Below are positions 16,850-25,733 of a stretch of 30,402 bases of DNA, in pieces; positions within the stretch are counted from its first letter, which is position 1, and every line of letters starts with the position of its first letter. Position numbers and translations under genes: made by a program. The stretch lies in contig CAZUZS010000063.1 of the NCBI GenBank assembly GCA_964624795.1, positions 1 to 30,402 of the forward strand, written 5' to 3'. Below the pieces are notes generated by a model that worked only from the letters and a program-made list of their open reading frames with translations, did not search any database and had not been told where the DNA came from. The DNA comes from CAZUZS01 sp964624795. Lineage in GTDB: Bacteria > Calditrichota > Calditrichia > RBG-13-44-9.

Positions 16850-18010
16850 CTATTTTAGTAGAATAAGCCGTTGTGTCTGGAAAAATACATCTGCCCTGAA
16901 CACTACAAAATAGATTCCGCTGGGAGCCTTACTCCCAAGATCAGTCGTACCATCCCATTTGACTTCATAACTCCCGGGCCCCACTTTGCCCTGGTAGAGC
17001 GTTTTAACCTCCTGCCCCAAGGAATTGTAAATAACCAATTTGGAATCGACGAGTTCGGCGCCGATCTGTGGAATATTGAATCGAAGGGTTGTGCTGGGAT
17101 TAAATGGATTTGGATAACCGGAATATAGCTTGAAGGCAGAGGGAATATTTGAGGCTTTGGGAACTTCAACCGAAATCGGCGCATGATAAGTTCTCACTCC
17201 ATTGAAATCGACATCTGCCAGCTTATACCAGTATTTGTTGCCCGGCTCAACAGTCTTATCTTCATATCTATATTCATGCCGTATATTCGAATTCCCCTGT
17301 CCAACTAAGCCTGGATTGATTAAATAACCTGAGATAAATTCAAAGTTGCCGCCGCTTGTCCATGAACGCCAGATCTCAAATCCCAGGTTATTTATCTCAC
17401 TTTCGGTAACCCATTGCAAAACCAAATCTCCTTCTGATGTGTCAACAATAAAACTGGCCAATTCAACCGGCAATGACGAATCATTTGTATCAACCGCATT
17501 TACCGGTTCATATTGTGTTGAGCCGTCTGACTGAAATTGTGCTCCATCCATGTCATTTTGTTGAAAACTCAATCCCGCTGTCTGTGTTTCATCCTTTATT
17601 TCAATAATGACATGAAGCAACTGAGTGGGGACTGTGGGTAGGTCAGACCCATCACTGGGCTGTAATCCTTGAAATTCAGTTGTGATACTAACTCTTGATG
17701 TGGTATTATCCGCAACCACCGGCAAACGATAGTTAATATTATCTATGAAACTCCCCTTAGTTACTGTGATTCCATTCGCGCCGGTAATATTTGTACCGAA
17801 CCCATCGATATTGTAATTTATATAGACTTGCGTGTCCCCAATCTTGGTGCCGGATGCATCCGCCGCAACCATGACATCAAATTCAAAATATTGGGGACTG
17901 CTGCCGGTAATTTGAGTATTTGCAAAAGTAAATGTTATTCCTACCGCGAAAGAATTTACAAAAAATAAGGAAATTAATAGCACCATGGCCCAAAGGATGT
18001 TCTTTTTCAT
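16850..18010 (-). CDS. Secreted cohesin-like protein with fibronectin-like and C-terminal sorting domains (copy A)
   Basis: A 386-residue exported protein. The signal peptide covers about 1-23. Residues 24-180 are a cohesin-like beta domain closely matching the copy at 14022-14867. Residues about 181-285 are a fibronectin type III-like segment of the kind that precedes sorting domains in FCB secreted proteins ('LPVELASF' to 'YWYKLADVDFNG'). Residues about 293-386 are the sorting domain, beginning 'LYSGYPNPFNPST' and ending 'QRLILLK'. AGGTGA precedes ATG 18010. The gene lies 51 bases after the 1211-residue dockerin gene, the same arrangement as the copy B pair. Probable cell-surface anchor for dockerin proteins (inference). 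Cohesin assignment is by pattern only. Confidence 0.77.
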   Translation of the reverse strand: MKKNILWAMVLLISLFFVNSFAVGITFTFANTQITGSSPQYFEFDVMVAADASGTKIGDTQVYINYNIDGFGTNITGANGITVTKGSFIDNINYRLPVVADNTTSRVSITTEFQGLQPSDGSDLPTVPTQLLHVIIEIKDETQTAGLSFQQNDMDGAQFQSDGSTQYEPVNAVDTNDSSLPVELASFIVDTSEGDLVLQWVTESEINNLGFEIWRSWTSGGNFEFISGYLINPGLVGQGNSNIRHEYRYEDKTVEPGNKYWYKLADVDFNGVRTYHAPISVEVPKASNIPSAFKLYSGYPNPFNPSTTLRFNIPQIGAELVDSKLVIYNSLGQEVKTLYQGKVGPGSYEVKWDGTTDLGSKAPSGIYFVVFRADVFFQTQRLILLK

Positions 18011-18700
18011 ATGCTCACCTGTTTATGATTAATTCAAAATTAATATTGGGCAAGAAAAAATTTAAGGCAATTGTGTGCCCCGGCCTACGTTCAGTCTCCA
18101 GTAGAGATTTTTATCGATTGTTTGCACTTGACCATTTAAATCAAAATCAGAACTTCTATAACCCGCTAAACCAACTTCATTACGCCAATTCAAATTCTTA
18201 TCTATGGTTTGAATTTGTCCATCATTATTTGCATCACCGGAAAACATACCATAAACGCCGCTATTTAGCTCAGTCATGGCATTCACACCACCATAGGCTT
18301 TATCCGCTCCCGTTGTAAAATCATACAATGTTGATGTGCTGCCATTCAACGGAACCGGATCGGCGCTCATTACCCCCAGGTGATTGCGATGTTTGATGAC
18401 AATATAATAGTCCCCTTCAGATATGTTTAAATTAATATACTCTGTCGCCCCATTATCCGCGACTATTTTTCCATCCTTTCTTAAAAAAGCACTTTTTGAA
18501 GCCAATGCCGGTCCCGTATCTGACTCTCTTAGCTCTACCAACACCCAATCAACAATATTATCAGGAATGGGAGACACCGTGACAGGATCCTCCGAATAGG
18601 GAGACTGCTCCGGGATAACACCATCATCTTTCAGAGCGGTAGACATTTCATTTGTTGATGAATTGTAGGGCCCTTCGAGGAATATTTTAGTTTCCACCAG
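17470..18700 (-). repeat. Direct repeat A, about 1.2 kb (partner at 14350-15560)
   Basis: Partner of the repeat at 14350-15560. It covers the 3' end of the 1211-residue dockerin gene, the spacer, and the 5' part of the copy A cohesin-like gene. The conserved order (dockerin tail, short spacer, cohesin-like domain) shows that a two-gene unit was duplicated in tandem, after which the front of the dockerin gene and the back of the cohesin-like gene diverged or were swapped. Confidence 0.8.
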
Positions 18701-21697
18701 GACGGTTACAGTATCATCGTTAGTAATTGTCCCCACACCCTGGCTGTCTGCAATAGTGGCATTTACCGGATTGCTTAAATTGACCACAAATGTCTCGTCT
18801 GGCTCGTTTGCCAAATCCCCATTTACCTCCACCGCAATCGGTTTGCTGGTCTCCCCCGGCTGAAAACTTACCTGCCCGGCCGCCGAAACATAGTCATTAT
18901 CAGCAGTGGTGGCAGTGCTATCGGCGGTGGCATAATCCACCGTTACCGTCTGGCTGCTGGCGGCGGAAAGCGTGACTGTGAATACTGCATTCTGGGTGCC
19001 GCTGTTGCCCTCGGTAACTGCCACGTCACTAATTGTCAAAACCGGCTGGCTATAGTAGGACACAGTTAATTTTGGACGTTCCGAGACGGCTCCTGTTTCC
19101 CGTGAAGAAAGATCTACCCCATTGGTATAGTCATAGTCCAGAATGATAAATCCATGATTGGAGGACGGATCATCTATCCAGGATTGAACCACAGCGACCC
19201 CCGCTGCATTCAGCGAAAATGTGTAAAGTCCTGTGCTGCTGCTATTTATAGCGCCTAACACAGTCGATCCCCGATCCTGAAAACCATTCGCACCAGCGGT
19301 TTGCCAACTCTGGCCGGAGGCGTACTCATTCCATGTGGCTTCACTTTCGACCCAGGGAGGTAACAATTCGTATAGTTCATAATCAATAGATGAGCCGTCG
19401 AGCACATTAAACTGGAGATCAACTGATTCAACCGTACTCCCAGATGGAATGATTGACAAATCCCAGTACAACAATGATGACATATCAGGAGAACCATCGA
19501 CATAAAGTGTCGTCGAATTTCCATGATTCGCATCCGGGGCCGTGCTCTCAATCCAGGTGTCGTGAGCACCATCATAGCCACTTAAGCCCTCTTGAAAGGA
19601 CAGGGTAATCAATTCCGGCCCGTCATCATTGAGAATGTTCCCGATGCCCTGGTCGTCTCCAATCGGGGCATTGACTCCATTGGTGAGATTGACAAAGAAG
19701 GTTTCGTCCGGCTCATCGAGTATATCGCCATTTACGTTCACCAAGACCGTTTGGCTTGTCACCCCTGGCTGAAAACTTACCTGGCCGGACGTTGCTTCAT
19801 AATCATTGTCCGCAGTGGTGGCGGAGCCATCTGCGGTAGCGTAATCTACGGTCACAACATCCTGGGTAGCGCCCGACAGCGTCACTGTAAAAACTGCATC
19901 AACTGTGCCATTGTCGCCTTCCAGTACAGCCACATCATTGATTGAAAGGCTCGGCTCAAATGAACCGATCGATATCTCAAAAAGTTCACCATCATTCTCG
20001 GTGGGATTGCCATCATTGTCGCTACCTCGGTAGACAATGTAGAGACTTTTCTGAAACGGATTTGTGCTTGTTGGACCATAGGCCAAGCCTGCCGGCTTAT
20101 GTGCGTTCAGAGAAGAGATATCGAATTCCTGAACATACACCCCATCTCTGGTTGTTTCAATTATGATATCGTTTGATCCAAGGATGTAAAGATGGCCGTT
20201 ATCCGGATTGAATTCCACCCCTTCCGGATCCAATGCTCCGAGAACCTCCGTGTCAAAATGCGTCACTATATCGTCCGTGCCATCGAACAAACCGTTCGGG
20301 CCAGGATCAATTTCGTACACTTCACGATTGACCCCATCTACCATAAAAAGGTGCCCCTCATCGGTATCATATCCGATCCCCTCCGGATCGTCGCTTCCAA
20401 AATCATTTGTATTGATGGAGGTGATGATATCATCGGTGGTGCCATAAAGTCCATCCACCCCGGGATCCAATTCATAGACACTCCTGGTTCCGGTATCATC
20501 GGTGGTGTAAAGATGTTGATTGTTAGGGTTATACGCGATCCCGCTGGGCTCATCGGAAAAAGCCAGGGTGTTAAATTCCCGGACCTGGCTGCCAACAGTA
20601 GTGACTTCCCAAACATTGGCTCCGCCCCAAAGCGGGGGGTTCCAGGTACCCTCATCGATCTCACCGTCGCTGACAAGCAGATGATTCGAAGAAGGAATAT
20701 ACGCAATCCCCGAGGCATCGGGACTAGGTGGGTCCCACTCCCATGTATGAACATTTTGTATTAAAGTAAAATCCGCAGTGATCTTTGGAACATGGGGTGG
20801 CTGGGGGGGAACCAATGACAATTCGATAATTCCGCCCTTCTTTAAACTTCCGCCGCTATCCACGATATAGAGACTTTGGATAGTGGGATCGTCTGTCTGA
20901 TCACCACTTGGTGCGAAGACCATGTTTCGAACATCGACAATCCCGAAATCCGAAATGTCACGAGCACTAATAACGCTACCCTGGTTGGTTAGCTCATATA
21001 GTTTTTGGTCATACGGACTCACGACCCAGAGATGATGATCACTTGGATTAAGCGCGATCCCTCTCAGTTGCGAGTCCGGTAACGAGTTTAGAACAACGGT
21101 TTGAATCCGGCCATGCTGCTGGGTAGTGGGACCATCAAACCTATTGGGAGCACTGGCGTTAACACGGACGATCCGCGCCGATTCGGGTAATCCCGGAACG
21201 ACAAGGAAATAAGCATCTCCGGTTGCAGGATCAACTGAAATACCCTTAAGATGCTTGGCATTGAATGATTTTGAACCATATAGCAGCACGGCTTCGGCGG
21301 AGCTATTTATTTGCCTGCCCGCTTCTAAATCCATTTTGACCAGTTCATCAGCCTCTTCATCAAAAAACACCAGACTATTGGTTTTATCGTCAAACGCCAT
21401 GTTGATCGGGTTTGGGATGGCTGCAGCGAGAGAAACAGAACTAACTGTCCGCTTTGCGTGAGCCAGGATCATAATATCTGTGGTATTTGGCCGTGGTGCG
21501 ATGAGAAACGCATTGGCAGTACGCGAGTAGGCTATCCCCGCCGGATTTGGAATTCCAAATTCTGCGCTCTCAATCCTGTGAACCAACCTCATGTAAGGCT
21601 CCTGAGCGAAAATTTGGGCGCCGACAAATGCGCCGCAGAAGGACATCAATAACAATAAAATGATAACAGAAATAAGACGTTTTGAAATAGAAATCAT
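18062..21697 (-). CDS. Giant secreted protein: beta-propeller, Calx-beta x2, DNRLRE and dockerin
   Basis: A 1211-residue exported protein with a signal peptide (about 1-31). Residues about 40-575 are repeated blades of an NHL/SMP-30-like propeller ('GIAYNPNNQHLY', 'GIGYDTDEGHLF', 'GVEFNPDNGHLY'). A Calx-beta domain (about 583-692), a DNRLRE domain (about 697-881; 'GYDGAHDTWI...NHGNSTTLYVDG' to 'RPKLTVSY') and a second Calx-beta domain (about 886-996) follow. The two Calx-beta copies are near duplicates, both with 'VDYATAD' and 'EPDETF'. About 999-1150 is the module shared with the phosphoesterase protein, then the dockerin-like calcium loops at 1154-1165 and 1184-1195 and the tail 'GRGTQLP'. 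GAGG lies seven bases before ATG 21697. It has no sorting domain. Likely an adhesin or matrix protein held by the cohesin-like partner; this is inference. Confidence 0.85.
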   Translation of the reverse strand: MISISKRLISVIILLLLMSFCGAFVGAQIFAQEPYMRLVHRIESAEFGIPNPAGIAYSRTANAFLIAPRPNTTDIMILAHAKRTVSSVSLAAAIPNPINMAFDDKTNSLVFFDEEADELVKMDLEAGRQINSSAEAVLLYGSKSFNAKHLKGISVDPATGDAYFLVVPGLPESARIVRVNASAPNRFDGPTTQQHGRIQTVVLNSLPDSQLRGIALNPSDHHLWVVSPYDQKLYELTNQGSVISARDISDFGIVDVRNMVFAPSGDQTDDPTIQSLYIVDSGGSLKKGGIIELSLVPPQPPHVPKITADFTLIQNVHTWEWDPPSPDASGIAYIPSSNHLLVSDGEIDEGTWNPPLWGGANVWEVTTVGSQVREFNTLAFSDEPSGIAYNPNNQHLYTTDDTGTRSVYELDPGVDGLYGTTDDIITSINTNDFGSDDPEGIGYDTDEGHLFMVDGVNREVYEIDPGPNGLFDGTDDIVTHFDTEVLGALDPEGVEFNPDNGHLYILGSNDIIIETTRDGVYVQEFDISSLNAHKPAGLAYGPTSTNPFQKSLYIVYRGSDNDGNPTENDGELFEISIGSFEPSLSINDVAVLEGDNGTVDAVFTVTLSGATQDVVTVDYATADGSATTADNDYEATSGQVSFQPGVTSQTVLVNVNGDILDEPDETFFVNLTNGVNAPIGDDQGIGNILNDDGPELITLSFQEGLSGYDGAHDTWIESTAPDANHGNSTTLYVDGSPDMSSLLYWDLSIIPSGSTVESVDLQFNVLDGSSIDYELYELLPPWVESEATWNEYASGQSWQTAGANGFQDRGSTVLGAINSSSTGLYTFSLNAAGVAVVQSWIDDPSSNHGFIILDYDYTNGVDLSSRETGAVSERPKLTVSYYSQPVLTISDVAVTEGNSGTQNAVFTVTLSAASSQTVTVDYATADSTATTADNDYVSAAGQVSFQPGETSKPIAVEVNGDLANEPDETFVVNLSNPVNATIADSQGVGTITNDDTVTVLVETKIFLEGPYNSSTNEMSTALKDDGVIPEQSPYSEDPVTVSPIPDNIVDWVLVELRESDTGPALASKSAFLRKDGKIVADNGATEYINLNISEGDYYIVIKHRNHLGVMSADPVPLNGSTSTLYDFTTGADKAYGGVNAMTELNSGVYGMFSGDANNDGQIQTIDKNLNWRNEVGLAGYRSSDFDLNGQVQTIDKNLYWRLNVGRGTQLP

Positions 21698-21723
21698 CGT
21701 TATGCCTCAAAAACGGGCGATAG

Positions 21724-21756
21724 AACTCCTTTTTAAGAAGTCTAAGTCCTTTTTAA
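21724..21756 (-). promoter_or_regulatory. Two 13-bp direct repeats in the leader of the giant dockerin gene
   Basis: AACTCCTTTTTAA (21724-21736) and AAGTCCTTTTTAA (21744-21756) differ at one base and are 20 bp apart centre to centre, about two helical turns. They lie 27 bases upstream of ATG 21697. Such spacing suits binding by a regulator to one face of DNA, but chance in AT-rich sequence is possible. Confidence 0.3.
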
Positions 21757-21808
21757 TAATAACTACTTTTAGTCGGGGACAGGAAATTCCGGAATTCATA
21801 AATTCCTA

Positions 21809-23434
21809 TTATTTTGACAGGAGCATTTTTCTGGATGCTCTAAAACCGTTCCTTGTGCGCAATCTATAAACATAAATGCCATTCGAGAACTGGCTGGCAT
21901 CAAGCCGGATAAAATGTCTGCCCGCGGGTTGGAATTCATTTACCGGGGTCTGAATCTCTCTGCCCAGGATATCATAAATACTAAGCACTACGAAATCGGC
22001 ATAGGGCAGAAAATATGTAATTAAGGTGGCCGGATTGAATGGATTCGGGTGATTCTGGGAGAGGTAGAAGCCGGCAGGAGCCTGCCCGTGCCTTCCAACA
22101 GGCACTACACTTGAATCAACAAACTCGTATACACCCAGATCGGGGACAAGGCCATGATAACCGCCTGCAGGTATATTCAAAACGGTGTCTTCCTCCCAAA
22201 GGAACAGGGCTGTTCCGGCATCTATGGCGGCACTCATCGGCAGCAAATGAAATTGACTATCCAGCAACGGATCCGAAAAAAGAATGTTATTTATATCCAC
22301 ATTGCAGTTTTCCAGGTCGGTGCCATTATTCCAATAAAGATCATAGGATACAATCGATCCGCCATCGACATTTTTCGATGCCATGCCCGGATGTCCAACA
22401 AATATATTATTAACGGCAATCAAGCTGTCCCCGCCGGTCAGGCCATAATCATTTCCCGAAAAAGTGTTGTTAAACAGCCAAATTGTCTCCAGTACGCTTG
22501 CGCCCTCATAATCTTCCGTGGTATTTCCGTCGCTCATGCATCCCAATCCGGCCATATCGTTGTCGTAGATCAAATTTCTTTCGATTATGAAGGTTCGGTC
22601 TGAACGCCCTTCATAATCAACAATCTGAATTCCATCTTCGCCGTTGCCATAAATTTCATTGTTGACTATTACGTAGTTGAGTAATGGTCCGGTGTAAGGC
22701 TGAAGCCGGATCTCGATGCCGTCGTCCCGGTTGTTGCGAATAATATTATTTTCAATAACGATATCAACATCCCGGTCAAGATCAATACCATCATCGAGGT
22801 TATTCTCGAAAATATTATTTCTGCAAAGGCCGCCGGAATGTCGCTCATAATCAATGCCGTCCCGGCAATTGATGATGTGAGAATTTTGGATGGTAAATAT
22901 TGCGTTAGGCGAGATACCGTCGTCGGCATTCTGAATAGTAAAGCCGTCGATCACAGTCGCGGTACCCACGGTGTTGGCAATGGTAATGACTGCCGCTCGT
23001 CCACTTCCATCCAATATGGTTTGTGAAATATAGCCGGTATCGCCGGTTGTGAGAAACCATGAGGCTAAAACAATTGATTTATCTGCAAGATTGATGGAGT
23101 CCGGGTATATGCCGGCAGCCACCAAAACGGTGTCTCCATTCTGTGCCGCATTGAAAGCAGTCTGGATTGTCGGATAATCGCCAGGGACGTTGATCAGACC
23201 AGGATCAAATTTCTGAATTGCATCGCCCTTCTGTAAATCGTTGGCGCGGGTATCGCTTAAATTAACTGAATATCGTCCGGCTTTGGCCTGCAGTTGGCCA
23301 TTGCTCTCTCCCTCCACCGGTAAAATTGCCATGCCATAACCAGGGATAAGGGCACAAAAGGTGAAGAACAGTCCCACCTTTAAAAGTCCGAGAAAGTGGC
23401 GTGACCAATGATCGTTGCTCATGTTATTGCACAT
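21809..23434 (-). CDS. Secreted right-handed beta-helix protein with C-terminal sorting domain
   Basis: A 541-residue exported protein. ATG 23434 has GGAAGG five bases upstream; the hydrophobic signal segment is about 14-36. Residues about 80-430 start with 'IQTAFNAAQNGDTVLVAAGIY', the usual opening of pectate-lyase-like beta-helix proteins, then a ladder of rungs with the repeat 'DDGI' or 'DGI' (about 171, 192, 215, 238 and 267), alternating with Asn-rich turns ('NNIFENN', 'NNIIRNN'). Residues about 457-541 are the sorting domain, with 'NHPNPFNPAT' and ending 'RKMLLSK'. No lyase catalytic triad could be assigned. It lies between the Wzc-like gene and the giant dockerin gene and may bind or trim polysaccharide, or act as an adhesin. 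Confidence 0.85.
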   Translation of the reverse strand: MCNNMSNDHWSRHFLGLLKVGLFFTFCALIPGYGMAILPVEGESNGQLQAKAGRYSVNLSDTRANDLQKGDAIQKFDPGLINVPGDYPTIQTAFNAAQNGDTVLVAAGIYPDSINLADKSIVLASWFLTTGDTGYISQTILDGSGRAAVITIANTVGTATVIDGFTIQNADDGISPNAIFTIQNSHIINCRDGIDYERHSGGLCRNNIFENNLDDGIDLDRDVDIVIENNIIRNNRDDGIEIRLQPYTGPLLNYVIVNNEIYGNGEDGIQIVDYEGRSDRTFIIERNLIYDNDMAGLGCMSDGNTTEDYEGASVLETIWLFNNTFSGNDYGLTGGDSLIAVNNIFVGHPGMASKNVDGGSIVSYDLYWNNGTDLENCNVDINNILFSDPLLDSQFHLLPMSAAIDAGTALFLWEEDTVLNIPAGGYHGLVPDLGVYEFVDSSVVPVGRHGQAPAGFYLSQNHPNPFNPATLITYFLPYADFVVLSIYDILGREIQTPVNEFQPAGRHFIRLDASQFSNGIYVYRLRTRNGFRASRKMLLSK

Positions 23435-23490
23435 GACAGCCTTCCACTAATTTTAATTTGGTTACCTGTTTTTTTTTGAAATGTTAGAGA

Positions 23491-25686
23491 TCAATTTGCA
23501 GCTTTATAATATTTCCGATAGGAATATAGATACTTGCCATAGATGTCCAGCGGTTTGACCTTGTTCCGAACAATCCCAAGCAGATTGATTTTGTTCTGCT
23601 TTAGAATTTTTTTGGTACGTAAAACAAGCGTTCTGTCTGCCTGCTCCGCCGAAATACACAAAATAGCGCCATCAACAATCGAACCAACACTGACCGCATC
23701 CGGGATCCCGAGAACCGGCGGCGTGTCTATTACCACAAAATCAAAATCCTTCATCAAGGAGATCAGGCCTTTCTTTACCTGCGGCAAACCCCAGAAAATG
23801 CCTGCGTCCTTCGATTCGGCTCCCGCACCGAGGAATGTTAATTGATAGGAATTACTTGGCGGGGAACAGTCATCTGAAGCTTGCGTTCCGTTAGCTGGCA
23901 CATCGATTATTTTCGTCGGCCGGAAGTCGAAATCGGAAAGCCCTGTTGTTTTGTCGGGTAAGTTGAGCAATTTCCCCAATTTTGGCTTCCGCAAATCGCC
24001 GTCGATCAACAGGACTTTTTGTTTCAGTTTGACGGCTGCCATCGCCAGATTTATAGCAACAGTTGACTTACCCTCCCCCGGTCCGGCGCTGGTGATCATC
24101 ACCAATTTTATCTTTTTCTTTTCCATGAATTGCAGGGAATTCCACAAAAATGTAAATGAATCGCGAAAACTGTGGACAAGCGGATGGAACTTGTTGTCAT
24201 CCCCACCCAAAACAAATGTCATTTTTTCATTTATCTTATGAATCGACGCCAGAATTGGCAGGCCGAGAACCGTTTCGACCTCCTCTTCGCTCTGCAGTTT
24301 GTCATTAAATGAATCGCGGATGAAGATAATCGCCAGTCCCATTAAGGAGCTGACAAACAGCGCAATAAGGATGTTCAATTTCTTCCGCGGTTTATAGGGA
24401 ACTAATGGCGTCTGAGCCCTTTCAATCACACGAATCGAGCCGATCTCCGAGGCCTCCCTAAGTCTTGCCCGTTCGCGTTCCTCCAACAGGTTTACGTAAA
24501 TTTTGTTATTGACTTCCCGATCCCGTACCAATCCAAACAATTTCGCGTCATTTCCCGATAAACTTTTCAGGCGTTGGTTATACGATTGCAGGGTTTGTTT
24601 AAGGTGGGTTTGTTGGGCCTTTTCGGCCTGGATTTCTATATCTAACGACACAGATTCCTCAAGGTAATTTTTCAGGCTGGAAAGCGGGTCAATCATACCT
24701 TTCAAATTCTGATCCTGAATCACACCCATAGTTAAATCCACCAGGTTTTTTTTTACCCGCTCGATATCGGTGGTCACCTGTTTTCTTCGGGGATGATCCG
24801 CAGCGTATCCCTGCACCTGAAGGTTGGCAGATTCCACTTCCAGCTTCACGAGCTCCTCTTTCAGTTTTCCAATCATAGGATTTGATGTTTCCGGGGCAGA
24901 ATCGCGAATATTCTCCTTTTCTTCCTCAATTTTCTTTTTAATGATGGCGAGCTTTTCCTGCTTTGCCTTGGAATCGGCCAGGGTCTGATTATAAAGCGCC
25001 TCCGCCTGTGTGATTCGGGTAAGGATTTCGCGAGCTTCGTCTTCGAGCGACGCAATATGATGATCATTTTTAAAATCCTGGAGCGCATTTTCGGATTCCT
25101 TGAGTTTTTGCTCCACAACCCCAACCTGTTTGTCTACAAAATCCTTGAGGCTCGCAAACTCCTGTCGCCTGCTGAGCAGATTTCGCTTTTGCAGAACATC
25201 GATAGCGGTATTGGTAACTGTTCGCGCCAGTTCAGGATTTTCCGAATTAAAAGATATGGTCAGCGCACTGGAATTCTTTTCACCCTGTTCAACGGTCAAA
25301 CCCGCCTGTATCTCCTGGCTCAGATATCTGACGGAATCAAAAACCGCCGGTTTCGGATCTGGCAGGGTAAAAAGTCGGCGGGCAGAGTCCGGAAGGGCCA
25401 GGAAAACATCACGCGCAAATGTCCACGTTCTTAACTCTCTTATCCGGTTGGCAATGAAATTGGATTCGTACTGCACGCCGGTAAAACCCAGATTCAGCAT
25501 CTCGTCATTATTATATTGTTCAAAAGCTATAATGGCGGGAGAATTGTAAACAGATTTCGCGAAATGATTATAAGTGAAGGCTAATCCTAACGCAACAATA
25601 ATGCAAGAAATAAGCACCCATTTCTGATCCCTTATTTTGCTACCGATCTGGCCAATAGTGATAAAATCAGTTTTTTGATCTTCCAT
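23491..25686 (-). CDS. Wzc-like polysaccharide copolymerase with BY-kinase domain
   Basis: A 731-residue inner-membrane protein that controls polymer length and export. It has an N-terminal Wzz-type membrane domain (TM1 about 23-39, TM2 about 437-456) with long periplasmic coiled-coil (about 175-420), then a cytoplasmic tyrosine kinase with Walker A SAGPGEGKST (533-542), Walker A' LLIDGDLRKP (559-568) and Walker B VVIDTPP (651-657). The tail has a Tyr cluster (Y716, Y719, Y721, Y723, Y726, Y727), the autophosphorylation site of this family. ATG 25686 has AAGGAAG five bases upstream. The deacetylase gene lies 47 bases upstream. It would work with the SLBB protein encoded at 28020-28550. Confidence 0.95.
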   Translation of the reverse strand: MEDQKTDFITIGQIGSKIRDQKWVLISCIIVALGLAFTYNHFAKSVYNSPAIIAFEQYNNDEMLNLGFTGVQYESNFIANRIRELRTWTFARDVFLALPDSARRLFTLPDPKPAVFDSVRYLSQEIQAGLTVEQGEKNSSALTISFNSENPELARTVTNTAIDVLQKRNLLSRRQEFASLKDFVDKQVGVVEQKLKESENALQDFKNDHHIASLEDEAREILTRITQAEALYNQTLADSKAKQEKLAIIKKKIEEEKENIRDSAPETSNPMIGKLKEELVKLEVESANLQVQGYAADHPRRKQVTTDIERVKKNLVDLTMGVIQDQNLKGMIDPLSSLKNYLEESVSLDIEIQAEKAQQTHLKQTLQSYNQRLKSLSGNDAKLFGLVRDREVNNKIYVNLLEERERARLREASEIGSIRVIERAQTPLVPYKPRKKLNILIALFVSSLMGLAIIFIRDSFNDKLQSEEEVETVLGLPILASIHKINEKMTFVLGGDDNKFHPLVHSFRDSFTFLWNSLQFMEKKKIKLVMITSAGPGEGKSTVAINLAMAAVKLKQKVLLIDGDLRKPKLGKLLNLPDKTTGLSDFDFRPTKIIDVPANGTQASDDCSPPSNSYQLTFLGAGAESKDAGIFWGLPQVKKGLISLMKDFDFVVIDTPPVLGIPDAVSVGSIVDGAILCISAEQADRTLVLRTKKILKQNKINLLGIVRNKVKPLDIYGKYLYSYRKYYKAAN

Positions 25687-25733
25687 ACTTGCTTCCTTCG
25701 ATTATAAAAATTAACGGTTGTTTGCTCCATCCC

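Noticed and set aside
20192..20764. 190-residue + strand reading frame inside the giant dockerin gene
   Set aside because: It is the antisense shadow of repeated propeller blades, with no ribosome site and no recognisable product.
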